A DNA stretch of 52,666 nucleotides from Candidatus Saccharimonadales bacterium (GTDB lineage: Bacteria > Patescibacteriota > Saccharimonadia > Saccharimonadales > UBA10212), in NCBI GenBank assembly GCA_025450575.1, contig JANWHE010000009.1, positions 1-52,666 on the forward strand, given 5' to 3'. This document shows, piece after piece, positions 34,072 through 46,150 of this stretch. The position numbers and the translations under genes are program-made. The first letter of the stretch is position 1, and each line of letters opens with the position of its first letter. Under the pieces are notes generated by a model that saw only the letters and a list, made by a program, of their open reading frames with translations, was not told the DNA's origin and did no database searches.

Positions 34072-34077
34072 ATTATA
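34072..34077 (-). promoter_or_regulatory. -10 box TATAAT of the membrane protein gene
   Basis: On the minus strand TATAAT-TAGTGAT-ATG, gap 7 nt. Confidence 0.6.
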
Positions 34078-34099
34078 TATCCTAATAATCAATGTCCGC

Positions 34100-34105
34100 T
34101 ATAAT
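34100..34105 (+). promoter_or_regulatory. -10 box TATAAT of hisS
   Basis: A consensus TATAAT ends 7 nt before the hisS ATG (34113), with no SD. Confidence 0.65.
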
Positions 34106-34112
34106 TTGAGTA

Positions 34113-35381
34113 ATGAGCCTTCCTACCCAACCTTACAAGGGCACCCGCGATTTTTATCCTGAGGACAAGCGGATTCAAAAGTATATGTTCGCCAAGCTGC
34201 GGCAGGTGGTTGAAAGTTTCGGCTACCAGGAATACGACGCGCCGCTGCTCGAACCGTTCGAAGTCTACGCCGCAAAATCCGGCGATGAGCTGGTTAACGA
34301 ACAGCTTTATTCATTCGAGGACCGCGGTGGCCGCAAAGTGGCTATCCGCCCGGAGATGACCCCCTCCGTCAGCCGGATGGTAGCGGGGCGCCGGCAGGAA
34401 CTGGCCTACCCGCTTCGTCTATACAGCATTCCCAACCTTTGGCGTTACGAGCGTCCGCAGCGCGGCCGGCTGCGCGAACACTGGCAGCTGAATGTCGACC
34501 TGTTCGGCATAGATGATATATCAGCGGATGAGGAGATTATCCAGATGGCAGATTCGATCCTTAAAGCCTTGGGTGCCGACAGTCATGAATACGTGATCAA
34601 GGTCAATTCCCGCAAGCTGCTAAAAAGGTTGGATGAGCACATCAATCTGAGTCAAGATAAAGCCCGTCAGCTTTATCGGATAGCCGACAAGAAAAATAAG
34701 ATGACCGACGAGCAGTTCAAGCAAGAGATTTTCGAAGCCGGGCTGGACGCATCCGTCGATTTCTTTTTCGCCGCTACCATCGATAAACTCCCGGCACCCC
34801 TGAACGAATCCGAGGAAGCCGAGAATCTGGAGGGCCTGATCGCGCGGCTGAATAAGGTCGGCGTGAACGCGGTTTTCGATCCCGGCATTGTGCGCGGCTT
34901 TGATTATTACACCGATATAATCTTTGAAGTTTATGATTTTGAAGGTGCCAATAACCGTTCGATGTTCGGCGGCGGCCGTTACGATGGGCTGGTCGGTTTG
35001 TTCGGCGTCGAGCCGGTGCCGACCGTCGGCTTCGGCATGGGCGACGTTACTTTGCAAAACTTTCTGGTAACCCATAAACTGCTGCCGGAATTGCCGTCCG
35101 AAACCGACGTCACGGCCATTCTGATCGGCGACGTCTACGACCAGGCGCAGGGCGCGTTGTCTGGCCTGCGTGAAAGCGGCGTGAACATCGCCGTCGACGC
35201 CTCCGACCGCAAGCTCGATTCCAAAATCAAGCACGCCGTCAAATCCGGCACCCGCTACGCGTTATTCATCGGCGAATCGGAATTATCTTCGGGGAAACTC
35301 AAACTGCGCGATCTGACAAAAGGCCACGAAGACGAGCTGGGGCTTAAAGAGATAATCAACAAGTTCGCCAAGCACCCATAA
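34113..35381 (+). CDS. hisS: Histidyl-tRNA synthetase
   Basis: This 422-residue class II synthetase charges tRNA-His. Motif 1 is 'GTRDFYPED', motif 2 region is 'LRLYSIPNLWRYERPQRGRLREHWQLNVDLFG', the HisRS-specific segment is 'GFDYYTDIIFEVYD', and motif 3 is 'GGGRYDGLVGLFG...PTVGFGMG'. A C-terminal anticodon-binding domain covers ~res 325-420. The histidine-A box is 'RGFDYYT'. Length is normal. Confidence 0.96.
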   Translation: MSLPTQPYKGTRDFYPEDKRIQKYMFAKLRQVVESFGYQEYDAPLLEPFEVYAAKSGDELVNEQLYSFEDRGGRKVAIRPEMTPSVSRMVAGRRQELAYPLRLYSIPNLWRYERPQRGRLREHWQLNVDLFGIDDISADEEIIQMADSILKALGADSHEYVIKVNSRKLLKRLDEHINLSQDKARQLYRIADKKNKMTDEQFKQEIFEAGLDASVDFFFAATIDKLPAPLNESEEAENLEGLIARLNKVGVNAVFDPGIVRGFDYYTDIIFEVYDFEGANNRSMFGGGRYDGLVGLFGVEPVPTVGFGMGDVTLQNFLVTHKLLPELPSETDVTAILIGDVYDQAQGALSGLRESGVNIAVDASDRKLDSKIKHAVKSGTRYALFIGESELSSGKLKLRDLTKGHEDELGLKEIINKFAKHP

Positions 35382-35383
35382 GT

Positions 35384-35413
35384 CCGCTTCCTGGAAAAAC
35401 AGGGATAAAGCGG
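35384..35413. repeat. Inverted repeat between hisS and tig
   Basis: CCGCTTCCTG and CAGG-gata-AAGCGG form a bulged hairpin with a GAAAAA loop. It lacks a U-run and touches the tig -10 box. It could mark the hisS 3' end or affect tig transcription. Confidence 0.35.
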
Positions 35414-35414
35414 C

Positions 35415-35420
35415 TATAAT
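35415..35420 (+). promoter_or_regulatory. -10 box TATAAT of tig
   Basis: TATAAT ends 8 nt before ATG 35429. The ORF-track TTG start at 35420 falls on its last base, so ATG 35429 is the better start. Confidence 0.65.
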
Positions 35421-35428
35421 TGCTTTTC

Positions 35429-36712
35429 ATGCGAGTTACGAGGAAAGATAACAGTCCGACCAATATTATTTTGACGGTCGATGCCGACGCCAAGGACCTG
35501 GCGCCTATCCGCCGGCACGTCATCGGCCATTTTAGGCGCAGCGTGCGGATTCCCGGCTTCCGGGCCGGCCGGGCGCCGGACGCCATGGTCGAACAGCAGG
35601 TTAATCAGCAGCAATTCCTAGATGAATTCATGGAGCACGCCCTTAACGAGCTGTACCGCCAAGCCGTCGACCAGGAGAAAATCCGGCCGGTCAGCATACC
35701 GAACGTCCAGCTCAAGAAGTTCGTACCTTATACGGACTTACAGTTCGAGGCCGAGGCCGAAATCCTAGGGCCGGTCAAACTGCCGAATTATAAAGCTATC
35801 AAACTGGCCCGCAAAAAGGTCGAAATAACCGCCGCGGATATAAACGAGATTATCAAGAACCTGCAGACCCGGATGGCCGAGCGGGCCGAGGTGGAGCGGC
35901 CGGCCAAAACCGGCGACGAGCTGGTAATTGATTTCGAGGGCACGGATAAGAACGGTAAGAAGATCAATGGCGCCGACGGCCGGGATTATCCGCTGACGCT
36001 GGGCAGCAAGACTTTCATCCCGGGATTTGAAGAGGAGCTGGCCGGCGTCAAGGCCGGCGCTTCCAAGACATTCGATATCACTTTTCCCAAAGATTACGGC
36101 GTGCCCGCTCTTCAGAGCAAGAAGGTCACCTTCAAGGTAGATGTCAAGAAGGTCCAAGAACTCAAAGAGCCCAAAGCCGATGACAGCTTTACTGCCAAAG
36201 TCGGGCCGTTCAAGACCCTGGCCGAGCTGAAAGCCGATATCAAAAAACAGCTGCAAGCCGAGCGCCAGGGGCAGGCTGACACCGAATATAACAACGAACT
36301 GGTCCGCAAAATCGCCGCCAAAACTCAGATTGAGGTCCCTAAGGCCCTCATAGAGGAAGAAAACCAGCGGCTGGAAGACCAGGAGAAACAGAACCTGGTT
36401 TACAGGGGGCAGACCTGGCAGGAGCACCTGGAAGCCGAAGGTATAACCGAGGAAGAACACCGCCAGCGGCATTATCCGGAGGCCGAAGAGCGCGTTAAGA
36501 TCGGCCTCATCCTAAGCGAAATCGCCGAAAATGAAGGCCTGCAAGTCACGCCGGAAGAGCTGGAAATACGACTCCAGGTCTTAAAAGGCCAGTACCAGGA
36601 CCCGCAGATGCAAGGCGAGCTGGATAAGCCGGCCAGCCGCCGTGATATAGAAGCCCGCCTGCTGACCGAGAAGACCCTCACTAAACTGGCCGCCTACGCC
36701 CAGCAAAAATAA
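35429..36712 (+). CDS. tig: Trigger factor (ribosome-associated chaperone)
   Basis: Trigger factor (427 residues from ATG 35429) binds near L23 at the ribosome exit and folds nascent chains. The N-terminal ribosome-binding domain includes the signature 'VRIPGFRAGRAP' (equivalent of GFRxGKxP). An FKBP-type PPIase domain follows (~res 150-235, 'GDELVIDFEGTDKNGKKI...LTLGSKTFIPGFEEELAGV'). A long helical C-terminal chaperone domain completes it (~240-427). The start was moved from the track because the upstream codons overlap the -10 box. It is followed by clpP with a CIRCE operator, the tig-clpP order common in bacteria. Confidence 0.94.
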   Translation: MRVTRKDNSPTNIILTVDADAKDLAPIRRHVIGHFRRSVRIPGFRAGRAPDAMVEQQVNQQQFLDEFMEHALNELYRQAVDQEKIRPVSIPNVQLKKFVPYTDLQFEAEAEILGPVKLPNYKAIKLARKKVEITAADINEIIKNLQTRMAERAEVERPAKTGDELVIDFEGTDKNGKKINGADGRDYPLTLGSKTFIPGFEEELAGVKAGASKTFDITFPKDYGVPALQSKKVTFKVDVKKVQELKEPKADDSFTAKVGPFKTLAELKADIKKQLQAERQGQADTEYNNELVRKIAAKTQIEVPKALIEEENQRLEDQEKQNLVYRGQTWQEHLEAEGITEEEHRQRHYPEAEERVKIGLILSEIAENEGLQVTPEELEIRLQVLKGQYQDPQMQGELDKPASRRDIEARLLTEKTLTKLAAYAQQK

Positions 36713-36739
36713 TTGGCACTCTCACTTGACGAGTGCCAA
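36713..36739. promoter_or_regulatory. CIRCE-like operator upstream of clpP
   Basis: TTGGCACTC, a 9-nt spacer and GAGTGCCAA: a perfect palindrome differing from the CIRCE consensus by one symmetrical base change per arm. The spacer holds TTGAC, the -35 core. It starts at the tig stop codon. Confidence 0.88.
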
Positions 36740-36754
36740 TATATTTCATAGACT
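36726..36754 (+). promoter_or_regulatory. CIRCE-embedded clpP promoter
   Basis: TTGACG, 17 bp, TAGACT. The -10 ends 8 nt before ATG 36763, so the regulated transcript should be leaderless. Confidence 0.8.
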
Positions 36755-36762
36755 GGGTATAT

Positions 36763-37392
36763 ATGAATAAACCGACTTCACAAATATTGGTGCCGACGGT
36801 TATCGAGCAAGAGGGGCGCTTTGAGCGGGCTTATGATATTTATAGCCGCCTGCTGCGCGACCGTATTATCTTTTTGGGCGACGACGTCAACGAGCATACC
36901 GCCAACCTGGTGGTGGCCCAGCTGCTTTTCTTAGAGAACCAGGATCCCAACAAGGACATCATCCTTTATATAAACAGTCCCGGCGGCAGCGTTTACGACG
37001 CCATGGCCATCTATGACACCATGCAGTTCGTAAAAAGCGATATCCAGACCGTTGGCATCGGCGTCCAGGCCAGCGCCGCGGCTTTTCTGCTGAGCAGCGG
37101 GACCAAAGGCAAGCGTTTATTGCTACCGCACGCCACGGTGATGATCCACCAACCGTCCAGCGGCACCCGCGGCAAAGTCACCGACCAGGAAATCGACCTG
37201 CGCGAAGCCCTGCGCGTCAAACGGATGATGGAAGAAATCATGGCTAAAAACACTGGCCAGCCGATCAAGAGAGTCCACGAAGACATGGAGCGCGACTTTT
37301 GGATGACCGCCGACGAAGCTAAAAAGTACGGTTTGGTCGATAAGATTATCGATACCCGCAAGCTGGCCGATGCGGTCCAGAAAGCCGCTTAA
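36763..37392 (+). CDS. clpP: ATP-dependent Clp protease proteolytic subunit
   Basis: ClpP (209 residues) forms the tetradecameric serine protease chamber that partners with ClpC. The catalytic Ser is in '[14 protein letters not shown]', His in 'VMIHQPSSG', and Asp in 'MERDFWM'; 'YINSPGGSV' lines the active site. The track start (GTG 36733) lies inside the CIRCE operator and adds residues that do not fit the family. ATG 36763 ([16 protein letters not shown]) gives a standard ClpP N-terminus. Regulation by HrcA is predicted from the operator. Confidence 0.96.
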   Translation: MNKPTSQILVPTVIEQEGRFERAYDIYSRLLRDRIIFLGDDVNEHTANLVVAQLLFLENQDPNKDIILYINSPGGSVYDAMAIYDTMQFVKSDIQTVGIGVQASAAAFLLSSGTKGKRLLLPHATVMIHQPSSGTRGKVTDQEIDLREALRVKRMMEEIMAKNTGQPIKRVHEDMERDFWMTADEAKKYGLVDKIIDTRKLADAVQKAA

Positions 37393-37425
37393 GCTTTTCA
37401 GTGACGAATCTCACATAAAATACTG

Positions 37426-37454
37426 TTGACGAGCCGGCAAAAGGTCTTTAGAAT
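37426..37454 (+). promoter_or_regulatory. rpoBC promoter
   Basis: TTGACG, 17 bp, TAGAAT: the best free-standing sigma-70-type promoter in the window. It produces a ~110-nt rpoB leader (small hairpin TCGC-ATAA-GCGA near 37530) with no terminator seen. Confidence 0.8.
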
Positions 37455-37571
37455 AGAGTCAAGAAGTAGTGTACTTTGGTGCTTGCTGTGCTCAAATCTC
37501 TTAGCATTCGCCGAACGTAGTGGGCTTCGCATAAGCGACAACTAATTTATTAAAGAGGAGCATTGCTTTTG

Positions 37572-40500
37572 ATGGCCAAAAACTTGGGAACTATTGCCGC
37601 GCGCACGTACTTTACAAATCAAGATGACGTAATCAGCCCGCCTAATCTGGTGAGCCACCAGAACGACTCGTTCCAGTGGTTCGTGGAAGAAGGCCTGGGC
37701 GAGCTATTGGCTGAAATCAGCCCGATTGACGATTACACCGGCACCAAACTAAGTATTACATTCAAAGATTATCATTTTGACGAGCCGAAGATGAGTGAGG
37801 CCGAGGCTCGCGAAAATAATGTCAGCTTTGACGCGCCGCTGAAGGCGACGGTAGAGCTGACCAACAAAGTCACCGGCGAAGTAAAAGAGCAGGAAATTTA
37901 CCTAGGCGACTACCCATGGATGACCAGCCGCGGCACCTTCGTGATTAACGGCGCTGAGCGCGTGGTCGTGTCGCAACTGATCCGTTCCAGCGGCGTGTTC
38001 TTTACAGCCGACCCGCATGGTACCACCAATCTTTACGGCGCCAAGATCATCCCGGTCCGTGGCGCTTGGCTGGAATTCGAAACTTCGGCCGCCGGCGCGC
38101 TGTTCGTCAAGATTGACCGCAAGCGCAAAATCGCCGTCACTACTTTGCTTAAGGCCCTGGGCATGTCGCCGGACCAGATCCGAGAAGCCTTTAAACACGT
38201 CAACCAGGGCGATACCGACTATGTCGAGGCGACTTTGGCCAAAGACCCCGCCAACAGCTCTAATGAAGCCTTGATAGAGGTTTACCGCCGCCTGCGCCCC
38301 GGCGATCTGGCGACGGTTGATAACGCTCGTAGCCTGCTGGAAAATATGTTCTATAACTTCAAGCGCTTCGATTTCGGCCGTGTCGGCCGCTATAAGCTGA
38401 ATAAGCGCCTTGATTTGAACGTGCCCAACACCATCGATAACCGTGTAATGCGCATCGAAGACCTGCTAGCCGTCATCGCCGAGATTATCCGCTTGAACGT
38501 CACGCAGGACCTGGCCGACGAGATCGATTCCTTAGCTAACCGCCGGGTCAAACTGGTCGGCGAGCTGGTCCAGCGCCAGTTCCGCATCGGCCTGCTGCGC
38601 ATGGAGCGCAACGCCAAGGACCGCATGAGCATGTCCGAAATAGAAACGGTTACCCCGGCCCAGTTGATTAACGCCCGCCCGGTAGTAGCCGCCGTCCGTG
38701 AATTCTTCGCCAGTTCTCAGTTATCCCAATTCATGGACCAGATCAACCCTTTGAGCGAACTGGCCCACAAACGGCGCCTATCTTCGATGGGCCCCGGCGG
38801 TCTAAGCCGCGAACGGGCCGGTTTTGAGGTCCGCGACGCCCACGCCACCCACTACGGCCGCATCTGCCCGGTAGAGACGCCCGAGGGCGCCAACATCGGC
38901 CTAGTCCTCAACCTGGCCAGCTTCGCCCGTATCAATGAATACGGTTTCATAGAGACCCCTTACCGCAAGGTGATTAACGCCGTGACCGCCAAAGAGGCCG
39001 CCGGCCATACCGCCCGCGCCGACTTAGAAGACGACAAAGGCAAAGTAATCGTTAAAGCCGGCGTCGTCATAACCGAAGCCGCCGCTAAACGGCTGGCTGC
39101 CGACAAAAGCCGCGCTACCTGGCCAGTCAAAGCCAAAGTCACCAGCCAAATCATCTACCTGGACGCCGCCGAAGAAGCCGAGGCCGTGATTGCCGGCGCC
39201 GGTAACGAGATTGACGACAAGGGCTACTTTAAGGAACCGCGCATTAGCGCCCGCTCGCATCTGGAAGCCGGGGAAGTGGATTCCAACGAAGCGACCTACA
39301 TGGACGCCGCCCAAAGCCAGACTATCGGTAGCAGCGCCGGCTTAATCCCATTCGTTGAGAAGAACTACGTGCTGCGCTCGCTGATGGGTAGTAACCAGCA
39401 GCGGCAAGCCGTGCCACTGATTAAACCACAGGCGCCGATAGTCGGTACCGGCATGGAGTCGATCGTCGCCCATAACACCGGTCAGCTGATAGTCGCCCAA
39501 GAAGACGGAGTGGTCGAAAAAGCTACCGCCGACGAAGTCGTCGTTAGCTACAAGAAAGGCGGCAAAGTCACTTATCGCCCGGTCCACTTTATGCGCAGCA
39601 ACGAAGGCAGTTCTATTAACCAGATAGTGGTCGTGTCCAGCGGCGATAAGGTCAAAGCCGGCGATCCGCTGATCGAAGGTATGAGCATCGCCGAAGGCGA
39701 GCTGGCTCTGGGCAAAGACCTGCTGACGGCCTTCATGCCGTGGGGCGGTTATAACTTCGAAGACGCCATCATTCTGTCTCGCAAACTGGTCGAAGATGAC
39801 ACTTTGACCTCTATTCACATCGTCGACTATATGACCGAGGTCCGCGAAACCAAACTAGGCCCGGAAATCGTTACCCGCGATATCCCGAACGTCTCCGAGG
39901 AAGCTTTACGCCACTTGGACGAGGACGGCATCGTGCGTATCGGCGCCGAAGTCCACCCCGGCGACATCCTAGTCGGCAAAATCACCCCTAAGGGCGAGCA
40001 GGAACTGAGCTCCGAAGAACGTCTGCTCAGGGCCATCTTCGGCGAAAAAGCCAAGGAAGTCCGTGATACTTCACAGCGTATGAGCACCGGCCGCCACGGC
40101 AAAGTGGTCGGCGTCAAGGTGTTCAGCCGGGCCAACGGCCACGAACTGAAAGCCGGCGTCATCATGCAGATCCAGGTTTTCGTGGCCCAGATGCGTAAGA
40201 TATCGGTCGGCGATAAACTGGGCGGCCGCCACGGCAACAAGGGCGTTATCGCCCGCATCCTGCCGGTCGAGGACATGCCTTTCACCGAAGACGGTACGCC
40301 TATCGACATCGTCTTGAATCCGCTGGGCGTTCCTTCGCGCATGAACATTGGCCAGCTGTTTGAAACCCACTTGGGCATGGCCGCCCGGGCGCTGGGGCTG
40401 AAAGTCGCCAGCCCGGCCTTCAACGGTGTTCCTATCCCCAAGATCCAGGAGTTACTGAAAGAGGCCGGCCTGCCGCAGGACGGTAAGCAGCAGCTTTACG

Positions 40501-41111
40501 ATGGCCGTACCGGCGAAGCTTTCTCAGAACGTACGACTGTCGGCTCGATGTACATCATCAAGCTCAATCACATGGTTTCCGATAAGATTCACGCCCGCTC
40601 CACTGGTCCTTACACCATGGTCACCCAGCAGCCGCTGGGCGGCAAAGCCCAGAACGGCGGCCAGCGCTTTGGCGAAATGGAAGTTTGGGCGCTGGAAGCC
40701 TACGGAGCCAGCAATACCCTGCAGGAGATGCTAACCATCAAATCGGATGACGTTTACGGCCGCGCCAAAGCCTACGAATCCATCATCAAGGGCACACCCA
40801 TCCAAGGGCCCAAGGTCCCGGAGAGCTTCAACGTCCTAGTCAAAGAATTACAGGGCCTGGGCCTAAAAGTGGACCTGCTGGCAGATAACGAGATCGTTGA
40901 CGCTGAAGAGGTTCTGGCCCAGAACATCAAAGAGGAAGCCAAAGCGCCTATTTCCGTAGCGTCCGACCAATCCATCATCAACGACGCCGCGATTGTCGAT
41001 GCCGCCGTTGCCAACGACCCGGCCTTGACCGGCGAGGAAGGCATGTCGATAGTCGACGCCGAGAACGAACTTCAAGATTTAGAGAATCAAACCATAGAAG
41101 AGGAGGCCTAA
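37572..41111 (+). CDS. rpoB: RNA polymerase beta subunit
   Basis: RpoB is 1179 residues from ATG 37572, preceded by AGAGGAG. The track TTG start (37563) is too close to that SD. The rifampicin region 'SQLSQFMDQINPLSE...HKRRLSSMGPGGLSRERAGFEVRD' is typical and has no resistance change at the usual Asp, His or Ser. Active-site motifs include 'YNFEDAIILSRKLVEDD', 'GDKLGGRHGNKGV' and 'GGKAQNGGQRFGEMEVWALEAYGA'. The final ~80 residues form an acidic tail beyond the usual end. rplJ and rplL, the common upstream partners, are absent; clpP is upstream instead. Confidence 0.97.
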   Translation: MAKNLGTIAARTYFTNQDDVISPPNLVSHQNDSFQWFVEEGLGELLAEISPIDDYTGTKLSITFKDYHFDEPKMSEAEARENNVSFDAPLKATVELTNKVTGEVKEQEIYLGDYPWMTSRGTFVINGAERVVVSQLIRSSGVFFTADPHGTTNLYGAKIIPVRGAWLEFETSAAGALFVKIDRKRKIAVTTLLKALGMSPDQIREAFKHVNQGDTDYVEATLAKDPANSSNEALIEVYRRLRPGDLATVDNARSLLENMFYNFKRFDFGRVGRYKLNKRLDLNVPNTIDNRVMRIEDLLAVIAEIIRLNVTQDLADEIDSLANRRVKLVGELVQRQFRIGLLRMERNAKDRMSMSEIETVTPAQLINARPVVAAVREFFASSQLSQFMDQINPLSELAHKRRLSSMGPGGLSRERAGFEVRDAHATHYGRICPVETPEGANIGLVLNLASFARINEYGFIETPYRKVINAVTAKEAAGHTARADLEDDKGKVIVKAGVVITEAAAKRLAADKSRATWPVKAKVTSQIIYLDAAEEAEAVIAGAGNEIDDKGYFKEPRISARSHLEAGEVDSNEATYMDAAQSQTIGSSAGLIPFVEKNYVLRSLMGSNQQRQAVPLIKPQAPIVGTGMESIVAHNTGQLIVAQEDGVVEKATADEVVVSYKKGGKVTYRPVHFMRSNEGSSINQIVVVSSGDKVKAGDPLIEGMSIAEGELALGKDLLTAFMPWGGYNFEDAIILSRKLVEDDTLTSIHIVDYMTEVRETKLGPEIVTRDIPNVSEEALRHLDEDGIVRIGAEVHPGDILVGKITPKGEQELSSEERLLRAIFGEKAKEVRDTSQRMSTGRHGKVVGVKVFSRANGHELKAGVIMQIQVFVAQMRKISVGDKLGGRHGNKGVIARILPVEDMPFTEDGTPIDIVLNPLGVPSRMNIGQLFETHLGMAARALGLKVASPAFNGVPIPKIQELLKEAGLPQDGKQQLYDGRTGEAFSERTTVGSMYIIKLNHMVSDKIHARSTGPYTMVTQQPLGGKAQNGGQRFGEMEVWALEAYGASNTLQEMLTIKSDDVYGRAKAYESIIKGTPIQGPKVPESFNVLVKELQGLGLKVDLLADNEIVDAEEVLAQNIKEEAKAPISVASDQSIINDAAIVDAAVANDPALTGEEGMSIVDAENELQDLENQTIEEEA

Positions 41112-41114
41112 AAT

Positions 41115-44945
<3,831 letters not shown>

Positions 44946-44988
44946 ATTTGCTAAACTTAACCACTGAATCTCAAGGAGTTTAAAGAGA

Positions 44989-45399
44989 GTGCCCACCATC
45001 AACCAGCTGGTCCGTAAGCCGCGTAAGTCAGCCGCCGACAAAACCAAGTCGCCGGCTCTGCAGCGCGTGGTCAACAACTTAAAGACCAAAAGTTACGAGA
45101 AGAATTCGCCGTTCAAGCGCGGCGTTTGCGTCCGGGTGACCACTAAGACTCCTAAGAAACCTAACTCGGCGTTGCGCAAAGTCGCTCGCGTCCGCCTGAC
45201 TAACGGCCATGAAGTCTGGGCCTACATCGGCGGCGAGGGGCACAATCTGCAAGAACACGCCGTCGTGCTGGTCCGCGGCGGCCGCGTCAAGGACCTGCCG
45301 GGCGTCCGCTACCACATCGTCCGCGGCTCGCTTGACCTGCAAGGAGTCCAAAACCGCAAGCAAGGCCGCAGCAAATACGGCGCCAAGAGGCCCAAATAA
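44989..45399 (+). CDS. rpsL: 30S ribosomal protein S12
   Basis: S12 (136 residues) forms part of the decoding centre. '[12 protein letters not shown]', '[17 protein letters not shown]', '[35 protein letters not shown]' and the Lys/Arg-rich end are standard. The streptomycin-site Lys residues (PKKPNS and GRVKDLPG) are wild type. It starts at GTG with AAGGAG 11 nt upstream. It begins the str-type cluster rpsL-rpsG-orf-fusA, and the stop overlaps rpsG in TAATG. Confidence 0.97.
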   Translation: MPTINQLVRKPRKSAADKTKSPALQRVVNNLKTKSYEKNSPFKRGVCVRVTTKTPKKPNSALRKVARVRLTNGHEVWAYIGGEGHNLQEHAVVLVRGGRVKDLPGVRYHIVRGSLDLQGVQNRKQGRSKYGAKRPK

Positions 45400-45878
45400 T
45401 GCCCCGCAAGACTACCAAAGCCTTGGTGCGTCCGGTCCAGCCCGACCGGGTTTATCAGAGCACAGCTGTAGCTAAACTCATCAACCGGGTGATGTTGGAT
45501 GGCAAGAAACAGCTGGCCGAACGGCTAGTTTACGACGGCATGCAAAAAGCCGCCGATAAGCTTAAAGTCCAGAACCCCTTGGAAGTGTTCGAACAAGCCA
45601 TGCGCAACGTCCAGCCGCACATGGAGACCCGTTCCCGGCGGGTCGGCGGCGCCAACTACCAGATTCCTTTCGAGGTGAAAGGCCAGCGTCAGCAGCACCT
45701 GACCACTATGTGGTTCGTGGAAGCGGTGCGGGCCCGCAGCGGTATGCCGACGGATGAGCGTATCGCCCAAGAACTGGTTGACGCCTATAACAACACCGGC
45801 TCGGCCGTCAAGAAAAAAGAAGACACCCACCGCATGGCCGATGCTAACCGGGCCTTCGCCCACTTCGCCCGGACTTAA
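45399..45878 (+). CDS. rpsG: 30S ribosomal protein S7
   Basis: S7 (159 residues) nucleates the 30S head. 'DRVYQSTAVAKLINRVMLDGKKQLAERLVYDGM', 'NVQPHMETRSRRVGGANYQIPFEV' and 'GSAVKKKEDTHRMADANRAFAHFA' are family hallmarks. Length is normal. It overlaps rpsL by 1 nt and is followed 4 bp later by a small ORF. Confidence 0.97.
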   Translation: MPRKTTKALVRPVQPDRVYQSTAVAKLINRVMLDGKKQLAERLVYDGMQKAADKLKVQNPLEVFEQAMRNVQPHMETRSRRVGGANYQIPFEVKGQRQQHLTTMWFVEAVRARSGMPTDERIAQELVDAYNNTGSAVKKKEDTHRMADANRAFAHFART

Positions 45879-45882
45879 AGCT

Positions 45883-46149
45883 ATGGAACCCCGAGAGCCT
45901 TCCACCGAGTCTGATACTGTGTCCGCCCGAGGCCGGTTTGAACTTATAGCGCACAGCCTGGAGTTCTCAGCAATCGGCCAGATTCACAGCAATGATATGA
46001 GAGTCATGCAGGTTACCACCAAGGCTAACCAGAAAGTGGCTGTTGCCGTGCCCAGCGGCGCGGATCCGACCCCCTATATCAAACGGGCTGTAGAGCTGAT
46101 TGAGAGCGGCGAGACCCAAGGCGTCATATCTATACCGACTGGAGAATAA
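45883..46149 (+). CDS. Small hypothetical protein between rpsG and fusA
   Basis: An 88-residue protein from ATG 45883. The track's longer version (45754) runs through rpsG in another frame and is not credible. The N-terminus is polar, followed by a compact alpha/beta region ('[43 protein letters not shown]'). It ends 1 bp before fusA, so it sits inside a ribosomal operon whose rpsG-fusA junction is normally empty. No motif or family was recognised. Confidence 0.7.
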   Translation: MEPREPSTESDTVSARGRFELIAHSLEFSAIGQIHSNDMRVMQVTTKANQKVAVAVPSGADPTPYIKRAVELIESGETQGVISIPTGE

Positions 46150-46150
46150 A

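Noticed and set aside
37381-37400. Possible terminator after clpP (AAAGC...GCTTTT)
   Set aside because: The 5-bp stem overlaps the clpP stop and is followed by too few T residues; too weak to call.
45754-45882. Track extension of the 88-aa ORF into rpsG
   Set aside because: These codons are rpsG in another frame; ATG 45883 directly after rpsG is the sensible start.
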